A DNA stretch of 64,000 nt from Aporhodopirellula aestuarii (lineage in GTDB: Bacteria; Planctomycetota; Planctomycetia; Pirellulales; Pirellulaceae): contig NZ_JAMQBK010000051.1 of assembly GCF_023701485.1 (NCBI RefSeq), positions 1 to 64,000 on the forward strand, read 5' to 3'. The notes below the pieces were generated by a model, which had not been told where the DNA came from, did no database searches, and was given only the letters and a program-made list of their open reading frames with translations. This document shows positions 52,545-61,701 of this stretch, piece by piece. The translations under genes and the position numbers were made by a program. Position 1 is the first letter of the stretch. The number at the start of each line of letters is the position of its first letter.

Positions 52545-54236
52545 TTACCAACGCAGGCCGAAACGCTCGCCACCGGTATCCCGGTTGTTGCCACCCTTGA
52601 GTGGACCGGCGTGTTGAGGCTGCACCGCCACCTCGCGTGGTGGTTCATCGACCTCTTCTTCGGCCGCATCACTTGGTTTTTCAGCAACGGCGTTTGCCGC
52701 CTTGATCGAAAGACCAATTTTCTGCGCGTCGCGGTCAAAACTCAGCACTTTGACGGTCACCGTATCACCAACGTTAACCACGCTGCTGACTTTGGAAACC
52801 CGGTGGCTGGCCAGCTCACTGATGTGAACGAGCCCCTCAACACCTGCAGTCAAACGCACAAAGGCACCGAAGTCGGCCGTCTTGGTCACCGTACCGGAAT
52901 GCACCGAACCGACCGCGAATTCGCTTTCGGCGGTATCCCACGGGTTTTCGAGTAAGTCACGGTAGGACAAACCGATCTTGCCGGTTTGCTTGTCGATCTT
53001 GTCGACTTTGACTTTGACCTTCTGGCCTTCTTTGATCACATCGCTCGGGTGCTTGATCCGCTCCCAGCTCAATTTGCTGACATGGATCAACCCGTCCAGG
53101 CCGCCGAGATCGACGAACGCGCCGAAATCGCGAACGCTGCGGACAACGCCTTCAAGGATGTCGCCGGCTTCGATCTTCTCAAGCTGTTCCGCACGACGAA
53201 CTTCGCGTTCACGTTCAAGGATTGCCCGACGGCTGACGACGAGGTTGCCGCGGCGGGCGTTGGCCTCGGTGACGAGGCAAATCATCTTTTGATCGACGAA
53301 TTCCGAGAGGTCTTCGACGCGATACTCGGTCACTTGGCTGATCGGCATGAAACCGCGGATCGACCCGATTTGGCATTCCAGTCCACCGGTGTTGTGTCCG
53401 GTAACGAGCACCTCAACGACCGAGCCTTCGTCGATGTCGTCCCAATCGCTGACTTCGATCGCCGATCCCGGCAAGGTGCAGGAATACAGGCCGTCTTCGC
53501 GATTGAACCCGCGAACGACGACTTCAACGTCGGTGCCTGGCGTCGGCTCCGTTTCGGTGAACTGTTCAAACGGGATGGTTCCCTCGTCGGGTCCACCGAG
53601 CGAAACGAATACGGTGTCCTCTTTGATTTTCAACACCTTCGCATGCACACGGGCACCTTCCTCGAGCGGCTCGCGACGATCGGGCAATCCAGCCGTTCCG
53701 CCGTAAAAGGCATCCAGATCGGCATCGGCCAGCGATGCATCGAGTTCGGCTTGCAGGTCGTCCGTCAAACCATGGCGGATATTCGGGACGCTGACTTTGC
53801 CCGGTTTGGGAACTTCGATCTTCGCCGACTTCGTGACGTCTTGGTCCGATTCACCGACCAAACGTGGACGCGGAGCCTTTTTCTTTCCGCCGCCGGGTTT
53901 TCCGCCGGCTTTCGGCTGGGCCTTTTCCAAATCTTCGGTCGAGACCGCTGCCGGCGATTGGGGTTTGGCAACGCCCAAACCTCGAGCGGCGAGTGGACCA
54001 CTGCCGATTCGCGGCAATGGGGCTTTCGACTTTGATGGCTTCGACTCAGACGCTTCGGCACCAACGGCTTCCTTTGCGGTCGATTCAGCAGCGTCGGAAG
54101 CGGAAGCTTCCGGAGCAGACGACGCTTCCGGGGAAGGCGTTACCTCGGGGGAGGGCGAAGCGGCCGCAGAGGAGGCTTCTACGGACGAAGCTTCGGGCGA
54201 AGGCGGAGTGGAATCCGGATTCTCGGTCACTGACAT
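52545..54236 (-). CDS. rpsA: S1 RNA-binding domain protein, ribosomal protein S1-like
   Basis: About 563 residues from the ATG at 54236. Residues 1-150 are low complexity, rich in Ser, Pro, Glu and Ala with repeated SPEASS-type units, then a basic stretch (GGKPGGGKKKAPRPR). The remainder holds about four S1 domains: VHAKVLKIKEDTVFVSLGG, GSVVEVLVTGHNTGGLECQI, GDILEGVVRSVRDFGAFVDL and GSVHSGTVTKTADFGAFVRL, the last two with the canonical FGAFV. E. coli S1 has six domains and no such N-terminal tail, so the equivalence to S1 is likely but not certain. The start was chosen over an upstream frame to 54359. Confidence 0.86.
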   Translation of the reverse strand: MSVTENPDSTPPSPEASSVEASSAAASPSPEVTPSPEASSAPEASASDAAESTAKEAVGAEASESKPSKSKAPLPRIGSGPLAARGLGVAKPQSPAAVSTEDLEKAQPKAGGKPGGGKKKAPRPRLVGESDQDVTKSAKIEVPKPGKVSVPNIRHGLTDDLQAELDASLADADLDAFYGGTAGLPDRREPLEEGARVHAKVLKIKEDTVFVSLGGPDEGTIPFEQFTETEPTPGTDVEVVVRGFNREDGLYSCTLPGSAIEVSDWDDIDEGSVVEVLVTGHNTGGLECQIGSIRGFMPISQVTEYRVEDLSEFVDQKMICLVTEANARRGNLVVSRRAILEREREVRRAEQLEKIEAGDILEGVVRSVRDFGAFVDLGGLDGLIHVSKLSWERIKHPSDVIKEGQKVKVKVDKIDKQTGKIGLSYRDLLENPWDTAESEFAVGSVHSGTVTKTADFGAFVRLTAGVEGLVHISELASHRVSKVSSVVNVGDTVTVKVLSFDRDAQKIGLSIKAANAVAEKPSDAAEEEVDEPPREVAVQPQHAGPLKGGNNRDTGGERFGLRW

Positions 54237-54497
54237 GTTTCGGCGTCGGCGGGCAGGAGCAGGGGCATAGGAATGACGCGAGCACTCTCTGTTTTTACAA
54301 CGAAGCACTCCCGTAGGTGCGAGACGAGGTCGCCCATTGGGACGTAGCGACGCAAGCACTCTTCATCAACAACCCGCAGTCTAGCAATCCAAACGCCCAG
54401 CCGGTAGCCTTCCCAGCGAACCTGTTTCACCCGAAAAGCGTCGACGCGCCGGTTCCCGCCCTCCATTTCGCGTCCCAGCCCCACCTTTCATCGTCCC

Positions 54498-55025
54498 ATG
54501 CCCAGATTCGACGATTTTTTCCTGCCCACCGCGGATCAATTTTCTCCCGATCTTCGCGCGGCCATCGAAGCCGCTCCGCTGCCGAGCCTGACCGAGGGCC
54601 CGACCGACGCCGCCCTGACGAGCCTGCTCAGTCGCCCCCAGGCGTGCCGATTGTCCACCAACAGTGGCGGCTCGCCGATCCCGTCGCTGGCCCTCTCAGG
54701 ATTATGGTTGCTCGCCGGTGATCTCGACCGCAGCCATACGATCAGTCAAGACGAACCGTCGCGTGAAGGCAGTTTCTGGCACGGGATCATGCATCGACGC
54801 GAAGGTGATTACTCCAACGCGAGCTATTGGTTCCACCGTGTCCGGTCGTCCGTCGTATTCGAACAACTCGCGGAAATCTATCCCGACTCCTACGGCGATC
54901 CGTTTGAGTTCAACGATGCCGTCGCCGCGGCCGTTCGCCAACGTGACGAAGACAAGGTCTCCGAACTGCAACAAATCCAGTGGACCGAGTGGCAACTGCT
55001 GTTGCGGGAATGCCTGCCCGCATGA
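54498..55025 (+). CDS. conserved hypothetical protein
   Basis: 175 residues. The segment GSFWHGIMHRREGDYSNASY followed by WFHRV is a strongly patterned, probably catalytic or ligand-binding motif that I associate with a family of unknown proteins in planctomycetes and relatives; no function can be given. There is no leader or membrane helix, so it is probably cytoplasmic. Its stop overlaps the start of the AEC transporter gene at ATGA, indicating translational coupling and perhaps a shared role. Confidence 0.8.
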   Translation: MPRFDDFFLPTADQFSPDLRAAIEAAPLPSLTEGPTDAALTSLLSRPQACRLSTNSGGSPIPSLALSGLWLLAGDLDRSHTISQDEPSREGSFWHGIMHRREGDYSNASYWFHRVRSSVVFEQLAEIYPDSYGDPFEFNDAVAAAVRQRDEDKVSELQQIQWTEWQLLLRECLPA

Positions 55026-56119
55026 TCCACGGGGCGATTGATTGCCGGATACTGGGGTCGCTGGCGTGGACAACGTTGGCGTCCACCGACCTTGCCGACG
55101 CATCCTCGTGGGTGCGTTTTGGTCAGATCGTCAGCAGCGTGCTCGGCGTGTTTCTGATTATCGGCGTCGGTGCTTTTTGCCGGTCACGCAAATGGCTATC
55201 CGCGGAAGCCGACTTCTCACTCGCCAAGATCACCGCCAACGTTTTGATGCCGGCGCTCTTTCTCGATCGAATCCTCAACGACGAAACGCTCAACTCGATC
55301 TCAACCGCGTGGCTGCCCCCCGTGCTCGGCTTTGGGTTCACCGTCGTGGGCATGCTCACCGCATGGTCAGCGGCAAAAGTACTCGGCCGCTGGATCAGTC
55401 TCGTGACCGACAAACAACAACGTGCCTTCGCACTTTGTGCCGGCATTTGCAACTACGGCTACATCCCGCTGCCGCTCGCGCAGATCTTTTATCCGAGCGC
55501 GGAAGTGGATCTGATCCTGCATAACGTCGGCGTCGACATGGCCATGTGGAGCGTCGGGATTGCAATCATCTCGGGCGGCAACGGCACCAAAAAAGTGAAA
55601 GCCGCACCTGGATTGAAATCAAAACTTTCGCGATGGGTCGGGATGACGCTGCCGGCACTGACCAGCGCGCCGATCCTGGCCGCGGCAATCGCGGTCGCTA
55701 TCCGCGTGCTCGGCTGGGACACGTTTGTTCCAAACTCGTTGATGAAAACGATCGGCATCCTCGCGGCGGCATCGATCCCAATGGGACTGCTGCTAAGTGG
55801 CGCGATCATCATCGATTTCCTCAAAGCCTCGCAGTGGACCGGTGCCACACCGCTGATTTTCTTTTCTATCGGGCTGCGACAACTGCTGTTGCCAGTCGCC
55901 ATGCTCGGTTTCGCGGGACTGGTGCTGACCCAGACTGACCTCAAACAAGTCCTGTTGCTGCAAGCGGCCATGCCGTCGGCGGTGTTCCCCGTCGTGTTGA
56001 CGCGTCTCTATCACGGCGACACGACCACGGCACTTCGCGTCGTCTTGTCAACATCGATCGCGGGCTTGTTCTTGATTCCCCTGTGGATGTCATTCGGCGG
56101 TTGGTGGCTCGGCGTTTGA
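55022..56119 (+). CDS. AEC-family (auxin efflux carrier-like) membrane transporter
   Basis: About 365 residues from the ATG at 55022 and about ten membrane helices. The first (VSSVLGVFLIIGVGAFCRSR) and the half-helix NVLMPALFLDRILN are typical of AEC transporters. NYGYIPLPLAQIF is the conserved segment in the middle helix, and the second half has ILAAASIPMGLLLSGA and MPSAVFPVVLTRLYHGD. AEC proteins carry organic acids or amino acids; substrate unknown here. Coupled to the preceding gene by ATGA. Confidence 0.9.
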   Translation: MIHGAIDCRILGSLAWTTLASTDLADASSWVRFGQIVSSVLGVFLIIGVGAFCRSRKWLSAEADFSLAKITANVLMPALFLDRILNDETLNSISTAWLPPVLGFGFTVVGMLTAWSAAKVLGRWISLVTDKQQRAFALCAGICNYGYIPLPLAQIFYPSAEVDLILHNVGVDMAMWSVGIAIISGGNGTKKVKAAPGLKSKLSRWVGMTLPALTSAPILAAAIAVAIRVLGWDTFVPNSLMKTIGILAAASIPMGLLLSGAIIIDFLKASQWTGATPLIFFSIGLRQLLLPVAMLGFAGLVLTQTDLKQVLLLQAAMPSAVFPVVLTRLYHGDTTTALRVVLSTSIAGLFLIPLWMSFGGWWLGV

Positions 56120-56302
56120 GCTGACTCGGAGTTTGGGCCACCCGCGATTTCCATCGCTCATGCGACCACCACCTTGAGCCTTTTCAAAATCGACATGGGA
56201 TGCAGAGCCGGTTCCTACCCGCTAAATCAAGGCCGTCCGGTGGGAAGTGAACCGACATCGTTTACAAAATGCTCGAAAAACCGCGTCCCCCACCCTCAAC
56301 CA

Positions 56303-56336
56303 AAAAACAAAGCCACGCTGCGAGAACAGCGTGACT
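56303..56336 (-). terminator. intrinsic terminator after the barrel gene
   Basis: On the minus strand a CACGCTG/CAGCGTG stem with a six-base loop, extended by AAG/CTT beyond one mismatch, is followed by TTTGTTTTTT. It lies 43 bases past the stop of the barrel gene at 56376-57719, in the convergent gap with the AEC gene. One of the clearest Rho-independent terminators in the window. Confidence 0.82.
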
Positions 56337-56375
56337 TCGATCGTTGAAACGGATCAGACGCAGATAGGCGACGTC

Positions 56376-57719
56376 CTAAAAGCCGGCTTCCAGGCCGACG
56401 CTCAGGCCGTAGAAACTCAGGCTGTCGTCGAGTGGGGAGTCGGTAGCGAGTCCATTGTCCGGACCGCGGAAGTACGCAGGTGGGTTGGGTCCGCCGACGC
56501 CGCCGAAGTGCTGAGCTTCCATCGCGACTCGCATCGTCAACCATTCCACCGGAACATACTGAATGCCGAATTTGATTTCAGCGTTCGTGACAAACGCGTT
56601 AGCGAGATCGTCCCACTCTGTTACCCGGACGGCGTGGAGTTCTTGCAGCGATGCGTTCGTCGTGTCCGATACCGCGTACTCTTGGTTGCCTAGCAACAAG
56701 GCACCACGGGCATCGGCGAACAATGACAACCGGTTGAGCGGTAGTCGATGAGTAAACCGCATCGCCACCGTGGGCCCCACCCCGCGAAACTCAGTATTGG
56801 AAAACACATCTTCCCGGCCCGACACGACAGACTCATTCGTCAATGCCGTGTAGCCCTGTTTGATTCGCGCGTATCGCAGACCTGCGAAAAGATCAATCGG
56901 CAAGCTGAGCGAACGTTGTACCTCAAGGTCGATCACGTCAGCGCGGACCGAACTGGTGAAGTCACCGTCTTCGACGAAACCGGCTCCGGTCACAATGTCG
57001 CCGTCCTCGGCATGGTAACCAACCGTTGCCCAATAGCCTGTCGGGATCATGGCGTTAGCGGCATCCGCTCGAAACGACGACGTGTGGTCGAATTGCCAAT
57101 ACCGCATCCGATACCCGAGTTTGCCGGCGGCCGGCATCACGCCGAATTCAACCCGTGGACTGTGCTCCATCTTCCATGGGAAAATGGCCTGCGCGAAACC
57201 ATCATCGGTTTCAATCAAGTACGCCGACTGGTTGCTTTGCACCGCTTGAACGATCACGCTCTCGTACGTGGCGTAGTACCGCGGCGTCTTCCGCCCCGGA
57301 CTGTGCAGCGGGCTGTTGAGTTGAGACCGCAGTTGCCCGATCTCCATGTGCTGTGCGGATAGTTGCGACTGCAAATCGGCCAATTGCAACGAGACCGGAT
57401 CAACCGCCTGATAGTCTTCAAACGCGACCGTGCGCAACGATCCGTCGCGAATCGTCAGCGGCTGGACGTGCTCCTTGGTCGCCTCATCGAGTGGTTTCGC
57501 ATCAGCAACCAACTGTTCGCTAAGCGTGTCCTCGTCACGCATTCCCAAAAGGCTGGCAAATTCTTCCGGAGTGATTTGCTGGGCCGCAACCCGCTCACCC
57601 GCTAGCATGTTGATCGATACCGACAACACGATTGCCGTCAAGAATACAATCGCACGAAACGGGACGTGAGCATGCACGCCGTCATGATCGGAGGGTCGGT
57701 TCTTTTCAAAAGTCTTCAT
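56376..57719 (-). CDS. outer-membrane beta-barrel protein (BBP7/Lpg1974-like)
   Basis: 447 residues with a signal peptide (FLTAIVLSVSINMLAGERVAA). A short helical/coiled region follows (LQLADLQSQLSAQHMEIGQLRSQL, about 120-150) that could trimerise. The C-terminal ~290 residues are alternating beta strands ending in aromatic residues and Phe (YGLSVGLEAGF), a barrel-assembly signal. The strand motif FAGLRYARIKQGYTA resembles the barrel families common in planctomycetes. The start overlaps the halogenase stop by ATGA. A strong terminator follows. Confidence 0.8.
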   Translation of the reverse strand: MKTFEKNRPSDHDGVHAHVPFRAIVFLTAIVLSVSINMLAGERVAAQQITPEEFASLLGMRDEDTLSEQLVADAKPLDEATKEHVQPLTIRDGSLRTVAFEDYQAVDPVSLQLADLQSQLSAQHMEIGQLRSQLNSPLHSPGRKTPRYYATYESVIVQAVQSNQSAYLIETDDGFAQAIFPWKMEHSPRVEFGVMPAAGKLGYRMRYWQFDHTSSFRADAANAMIPTGYWATVGYHAEDGDIVTGAGFVEDGDFTSSVRADVIDLEVQRSLSLPIDLFAGLRYARIKQGYTALTNESVVSGREDVFSNTEFRGVGPTVAMRFTHRLPLNRLSLFADARGALLLGNQEYAVSDTTNASLQELHAVRVTEWDDLANAFVTNAEIKFGIQYVPVEWLTMRVAMEAQHFGGVGGPNPPAYFRGPDNGLATDSPLDDSLSFYGLSVGLEAGF

Positions 57720-59443
57720 GACGGCAGGTTCATTGCAAGGAGGGAATCATAGGGAGGGCGAACGGACTGGTCGTCCGAAGAGTTGCCCGCCGAAGCGGAC
57801 GAGTGGATGGAGTCGATCAGCACCGAATGCGTCGGCAAGCTTTCGCAAATATCGAGATGACGCGATTGGATCCCGTGAAGCAAATTGGCCACGGCGTCGG
57901 CGGGCATGGCAACGTCGGCAAGTTGACGAGACGCCGCGGTCCCGGGATGGATACCAGCGGGACCCAAGATGAAATGGTGGTTTGCCTCGGCGAACGTGGG
58001 GTCACGCTCGGGTAAACGCACGCGGCCACTGGTAACGTACTCATCCAACAACATCGACAACGATTCGGGCAGTTCGACGCTTGTCGCGTTTACCCAAAAC
58101 GGCGTGTCGCGACGGCGTGACACCACATAATGCATCAACAGAAAATCACGAACTTGTGTGTAAACGTCGGTCATCCGAGCATTAAACAATTCGTGGTCGA
58201 AGAACGCCGAGTGAAATGTTGACGGTGTCGCTTCTGGCAAACACTCGACGAGTTCATCCAATGCACGCTGGACCAGGAAAATCCCGGTCGACTCGAGCGG
58301 CTCGACAAACCCCGACGAAAGGCCCAGCGCGACGCAGTTGCCGACCCACGACCGAGGACGCATGCCGATTCGCATCGGCACGATTTTTGATTGAGTTGTC
58401 TGCGGATCGGCACCGACTAGGCTGATTAACTCACGCCGAGCCGTCTCATCGTCGATGTGTCGCGACGAATACACATACCCACAACCGGTGTTTTCGGCCA
58501 ACGGAATTTGCCACGACCAACCCGCGTTCATTCCGGTACTGATCGTGTACGGTGGGAGGCGTCTCGTTTCCCGATCGCTGCCTGCGGTCGCGTTTGTATC
58601 GTCCTGCCCCGGCAAACGTAACGTAACCGCACGATCACAGATTAATTGATCCGACCAATCAACCCACGACGACCGCATCACGCGTTCGATCAAGACGCTC
58701 GCAAACCCGGTGCAGTCGACGTACAAATCTGCTTCGAGCGCCGGCTGTCCCTCGAGATGCAGCGAATCAATGTTCCCGTTCTCATCCAGCTCAGCGCCAG
58801 TGACTTCCGCGATCTGGTGCCGCACACCTTCGTTCATCGCGACGTCTTTTAAGAACTCCGCGAGCTTACCGGCGTCGAGATGAAACGCGTAATTGCGTGC
58901 CATACTCGGCGACCCCGGTCGCCGTGGAGCACAACCGTGCTGACACAGTTCACGTTGAAAACTGTAGTCGGTGTACCGAGAATCGGCCGACACCGCACCT
59001 TCTCGCACGGCTCGTCGCCAAGCGTGGATTAGATCCACCCCGTCAATGGGACAACCGCAGATCCCAAACGGGTGCCAATATCGATGCGTCGGCTCGACCC
59101 AGTCGTCAAACCGAATGGCTAGCTTGTAAGTGGCACCGGTACGGCGGACGAATTCGTCCTCGTCGATGCCCATGTTTTCGATCCAATCCACCATCGCAGG
59201 GATCGTCGCTTCGCCCACGCCGATGGGTGGCAAACGAGCTGATTCGACGACGGTAACCCGACAACCGATGCGTCGCTTGAGTGTCGCCGCGCTCATCCAT
59301 CCGGCCGTACCGCCACCGACAATGACAACATGACAGCGTCGATCCGGGTCATTGCTGGCATTCTGGCCGGCAAGCGGACGAGATGTCATCGGATTGAAGT
59401 CGGTGGAGGGAGGCATACATCGGGGAGTAGCAAATCCCGCCAC
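57716..59443 (-). CDS. flavin-dependent tryptophan halogenase family protein
   Basis: 575 residues (or fewer from ATGs at codons 10 and 19). The FAD-binding motif is VVIVGGGTAGWMSA (39-52), followed by IGVGEATIP. A Lys at 107 in ATYKLAIRF aligns, by my count against PrnA, with the family catalytic lysine. GWSWQIP and EPLESTGIFL, both family signatures, are present. The aromatic ring halogenated is unknown; a free Trp halogenase and a protein or peptide modifier are both possible. The stop overlaps the start of the outer-membrane barrel gene by ATGA, so the two proteins are made together. No flavin reductase is adjacent. Confidence 0.92.
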   Translation of the reverse strand: MAGFATPRCMPPSTDFNPMTSRPLAGQNASNDPDRRCHVVIVGGGTAGWMSAATLKRRIGCRVTVVESARLPPIGVGEATIPAMVDWIENMGIDEDEFVRRTGATYKLAIRFDDWVEPTHRYWHPFGICGCPIDGVDLIHAWRRAVREGAVSADSRYTDYSFQRELCQHGCAPRRPGSPSMARNYAFHLDAGKLAEFLKDVAMNEGVRHQIAEVTGAELDENGNIDSLHLEGQPALEADLYVDCTGFASVLIERVMRSSWVDWSDQLICDRAVTLRLPGQDDTNATAGSDRETRRLPPYTISTGMNAGWSWQIPLAENTGCGYVYSSRHIDDETARRELISLVGADPQTTQSKIVPMRIGMRPRSWVGNCVALGLSSGFVEPLESTGIFLVQRALDELVECLPEATPSTFHSAFFDHELFNARMTDVYTQVRDFLLMHYVVSRRRDTPFWVNATSVELPESLSMLLDEYVTSGRVRLPERDPTFAEANHHFILGPAGIHPGTAASRQLADVAMPADAVANLLHGIQSRHLDICESLPTHSVLIDSIHSSASAGNSSDDQSVRPPYDSLLAMNLPS

Positions 59444-59754
59444 CTAATAACAGAGCGTTTTCCCGAAAACCCAAGGGAGGTGTCTTTACTTCAGCCTCCG
59501 CAAACACGTACTCCCAAGCACTATCGATGCGCGCAGAAAGCGTGTTTCACCCTCAGGGGCAAAACGCGTTCACACCCGAAATAGGCACCTCCTCGTGCCC
59601 AAACCACACCGAATGACTTGCGACGCCGATACTGGTCCAGCGAGCGCTTAACCGATCATGAGCCGCACCGATCGAACGTCGCTACCAACCACGAGACGAG
59701 CGTCTCATCTCGTCGTTTTCATCTCGTGGTCTTCCGCGACGATCGACGCACCGA
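59444..59754. other. intergenic region with nested hairpin
   Basis: 311 bases between the phosphofructokinase stop and the halogenase start, both minus strand. GACGAG/CTCGTC and CCACGA/TCGTGG stems at 59689-59729 nest with an eight-base bulge, 26 bases after the phosphofructokinase stop; a possible terminator without a clear U tract. The halogenase promoter should lie in the low-coordinate part. Confidence 0.45.
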
Positions 59755-60984
59755 CTACGCGTGGGTCGTTTCCACGGCTTCGTTCTTGGGCTGATTGATT
59801 TCGGCGAGCAATTCACCGAACCACGGCACGTCGATGTCAAATGGCTTGCCGCCTTTGATTCGTTCGAATTCGATCGCACGAAGTTCGTCACCGCGTTCTT
59901 CGTCTTCCCCGATCACGCCGCCATCGCCAACGAGTGCACATTCGACGGCCTTCTTCGCACAGCGGCCGATCAGTTCGATGTCGGCAGCGTTGGCCGCCGC
60001 CGCGCGAGAATAATAACCGCTCTTTTGAATCAGCGTCTTCTCGGCACCGAGCATTTCGGCAAACTGCTTGCCGAACCATTTACCGGGGTTCACCGCATCG
60101 AGTTTGTAGTGACCGAATGCGTCTTTGGGCACTTCTTCACCACGTGATTCGATTTCTGCCACGATCGCGTCCACGCCCGCACCTTCGGAGATGAAGATAT
60201 TGACGCAGTCGTGCTCGTCCATGATCGCCTTCAAACGTTTGGCTTCATGTTGCAAGTCGAAATGCATTTCCGGGATGTAAACACCGTGAACTTCGCGTCG
60301 TTCGCGTGACAACCCGATCTCCGGCAAGAAATTTTTCGTCGCAAGTTGTTCGCGATACTTCACCGCCGTTGCCGCGGTGAGCCAACCGCAATTGCGGCCC
60401 ATCACTTCGTGCACAATCAACATCCGCGGGTTGGCGTTGTGCTCGGAAACAACGTTCTCAAAGAACTTCGCACCGACCTCCGCAGCCGTCCACGCACCGA
60501 GACTTTGCTTGATCGGAATCACGTCGTTGTCGATCGTCTTCGGCAATCCAACAACGGTGAGTGCGTAATTGTGACGGGCAAGGTACGCCGCGAGGTCCGC
60601 AGCGGTCGTGTTGGTATCGTCGCCACCAATCGTGTGCAACACATCGACTTTGTCGGTCTGCAATTGCTCAGCGGCAACCTGCAATGGATCTTGTCCCTCT
60701 TTGACGAGTCCACGTTTGACACAATCGGCGACGTTGGTCAGCTTGATCCGACTGTTGCCGATCGGGCTGCCGCCATGCTCGTGCAACACGTGGGCACGTT
60801 CTCGCATCTGAGGCGTCACTGCGAAACTATCACCGAGCAACAATCCTTTGTAACCCGAGCGGTAACAGATGATTTCGACTTCCGGTGCTTTCTCGCTGTA
60901 GGCCTCGATCAAGGCTCCAATGGCGGAAGACAGACAGGGGGCCAATCCCCCGGCGGTGAGAATTCCGACTCGTTTGACCGTCAT
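59755..60984 (-). CDS. 6-phosphofructokinase, pyrophosphate-type signature
   Basis: Phosphorylates fructose 6-phosphate; 409 residues. The phosphoryl-donor site reads GGDDTNT (120-126), where the second Asp, in place of the Gly of ATP enzymes, is the mark of the PPi-dependent type. PKTIDND (148-154) carries Lys where ATP-PFKs have Gly, supporting the same conclusion. N-terminus VGILTAGGLAPC and the substrate segment HEVMGRNCGWL are as expected. PPi-dependent enzymes are reversible. Start ATG at 60984, divergent from an ICMT-like gene. Confidence 0.93.
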   Translation of the reverse strand: MTVKRVGILTAGGLAPCLSSAIGALIEAYSEKAPEVEIICYRSGYKGLLLGDSFAVTPQMRERAHVLHEHGGSPIGNSRIKLTNVADCVKRGLVKEGQDPLQVAAEQLQTDKVDVLHTIGGDDTNTTAADLAAYLARHNYALTVVGLPKTIDNDVIPIKQSLGAWTAAEVGAKFFENVVSEHNANPRMLIVHEVMGRNCGWLTAATAVKYREQLATKNFLPEIGLSRERREVHGVYIPEMHFDLQHEAKRLKAIMDEHDCVNIFISEGAGVDAIVAEIESRGEEVPKDAFGHYKLDAVNPGKWFGKQFAEMLGAEKTLIQKSGYYSRAAAANAADIELIGRCAKKAVECALVGDGGVIGEDEERGDELRAIEFERIKGGKPFDIDVPWFGELLAEINQPKNEAVETTHA

Positions 60985-61214
60985 GACGATAGTTCCCTGA
61001 AAGTGGCTCGAAAAACAGATGAACGGATAGGCGGCAAACGCCGCGAACGGATCAGGTAGATTATCGCATTACGGCGGAATCGTCGCCCAGGGGGCAGGTG
61101 TCTGGGGGGCACGGGCAATTCACTCGCCCTCAACGCCTGAACAGTCGACCATGTTCTTCCCTTCCGAAAAACGCTCAATCCCGTGTCCATTCGGACCAAT
61201 CAGCTAGGAAACGC

Positions 61215-61658
61215 ATGAACTTGCGATCAAAAACCGCGCAGCGATTCTTGGTCGCCGGCCAGTTCCTCACCGCGGCAACGTTGGTGCTGACCGCCCGCAA
61301 TGTGCTGAACTCACCCGTCGCACTCGTCTTGATCGTCGCCGGAGCCTTGCTCGGCATCGGGGCTTGGCTGACGTTCGGTTTGACAAAGATCACTGTCATG
61401 CCCGAACTCAAAGACGAAGCGAGACTGATCACAAACGGACCTTATCGTTTCATCCGTCACCCGATGTACACCGCCGTCGCGTTGTTCTGTCTCGGTTTCG
61501 TAGTCGCCTCGCCGTCGCTGTGGCGAATCTTGATATGGATCGCACTCGTTGTCGTCGTGACGGCCAAGTCCCGGATCGAAGAAGCGTTCTTACTCGATCG
61601 GTTCTCGGAATACTCGCAATACAAAAAACGAACCGGCCGCTTCCTTCCGTTTTGCTAA
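61215..61658 (+). CDS. isoprenylcysteine carboxyl methyltransferase-like membrane protein
   Basis: 147 residues from the ATG at 61215, with AGGAAA just upstream. Four hydrophobic segments are visible and the core motif NGPYRFIRHPMYTAVALF matches the ICMT/PEMT-like SAM-binding region, with the conserved His and Pro. EEAFLLDRFSEYSQYKKRTGRFLP closes the family signature. Bacterial members methylate diverse lipids or small molecules; function not known here. It is divergent from the phosphofructokinase and 43 bases before a larger gene on the same strand. Confidence 0.82.
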   Translation: MNLRSKTAQRFLVAGQFLTAATLVLTARNVLNSPVALVLIVAGALLGIGAWLTFGLTKITVMPELKDEARLITNGPYRFIRHPMYTAVALFCLGFVVASPSLWRILIWIALVVVVTAKSRIEEAFLLDRFSEYSQYKKRTGRFLPFC

Positions 61659-61701
61659 CACGCCCTCATCTCCCATTCTCCCCACGCCCGGACTCAACCA
61701 C

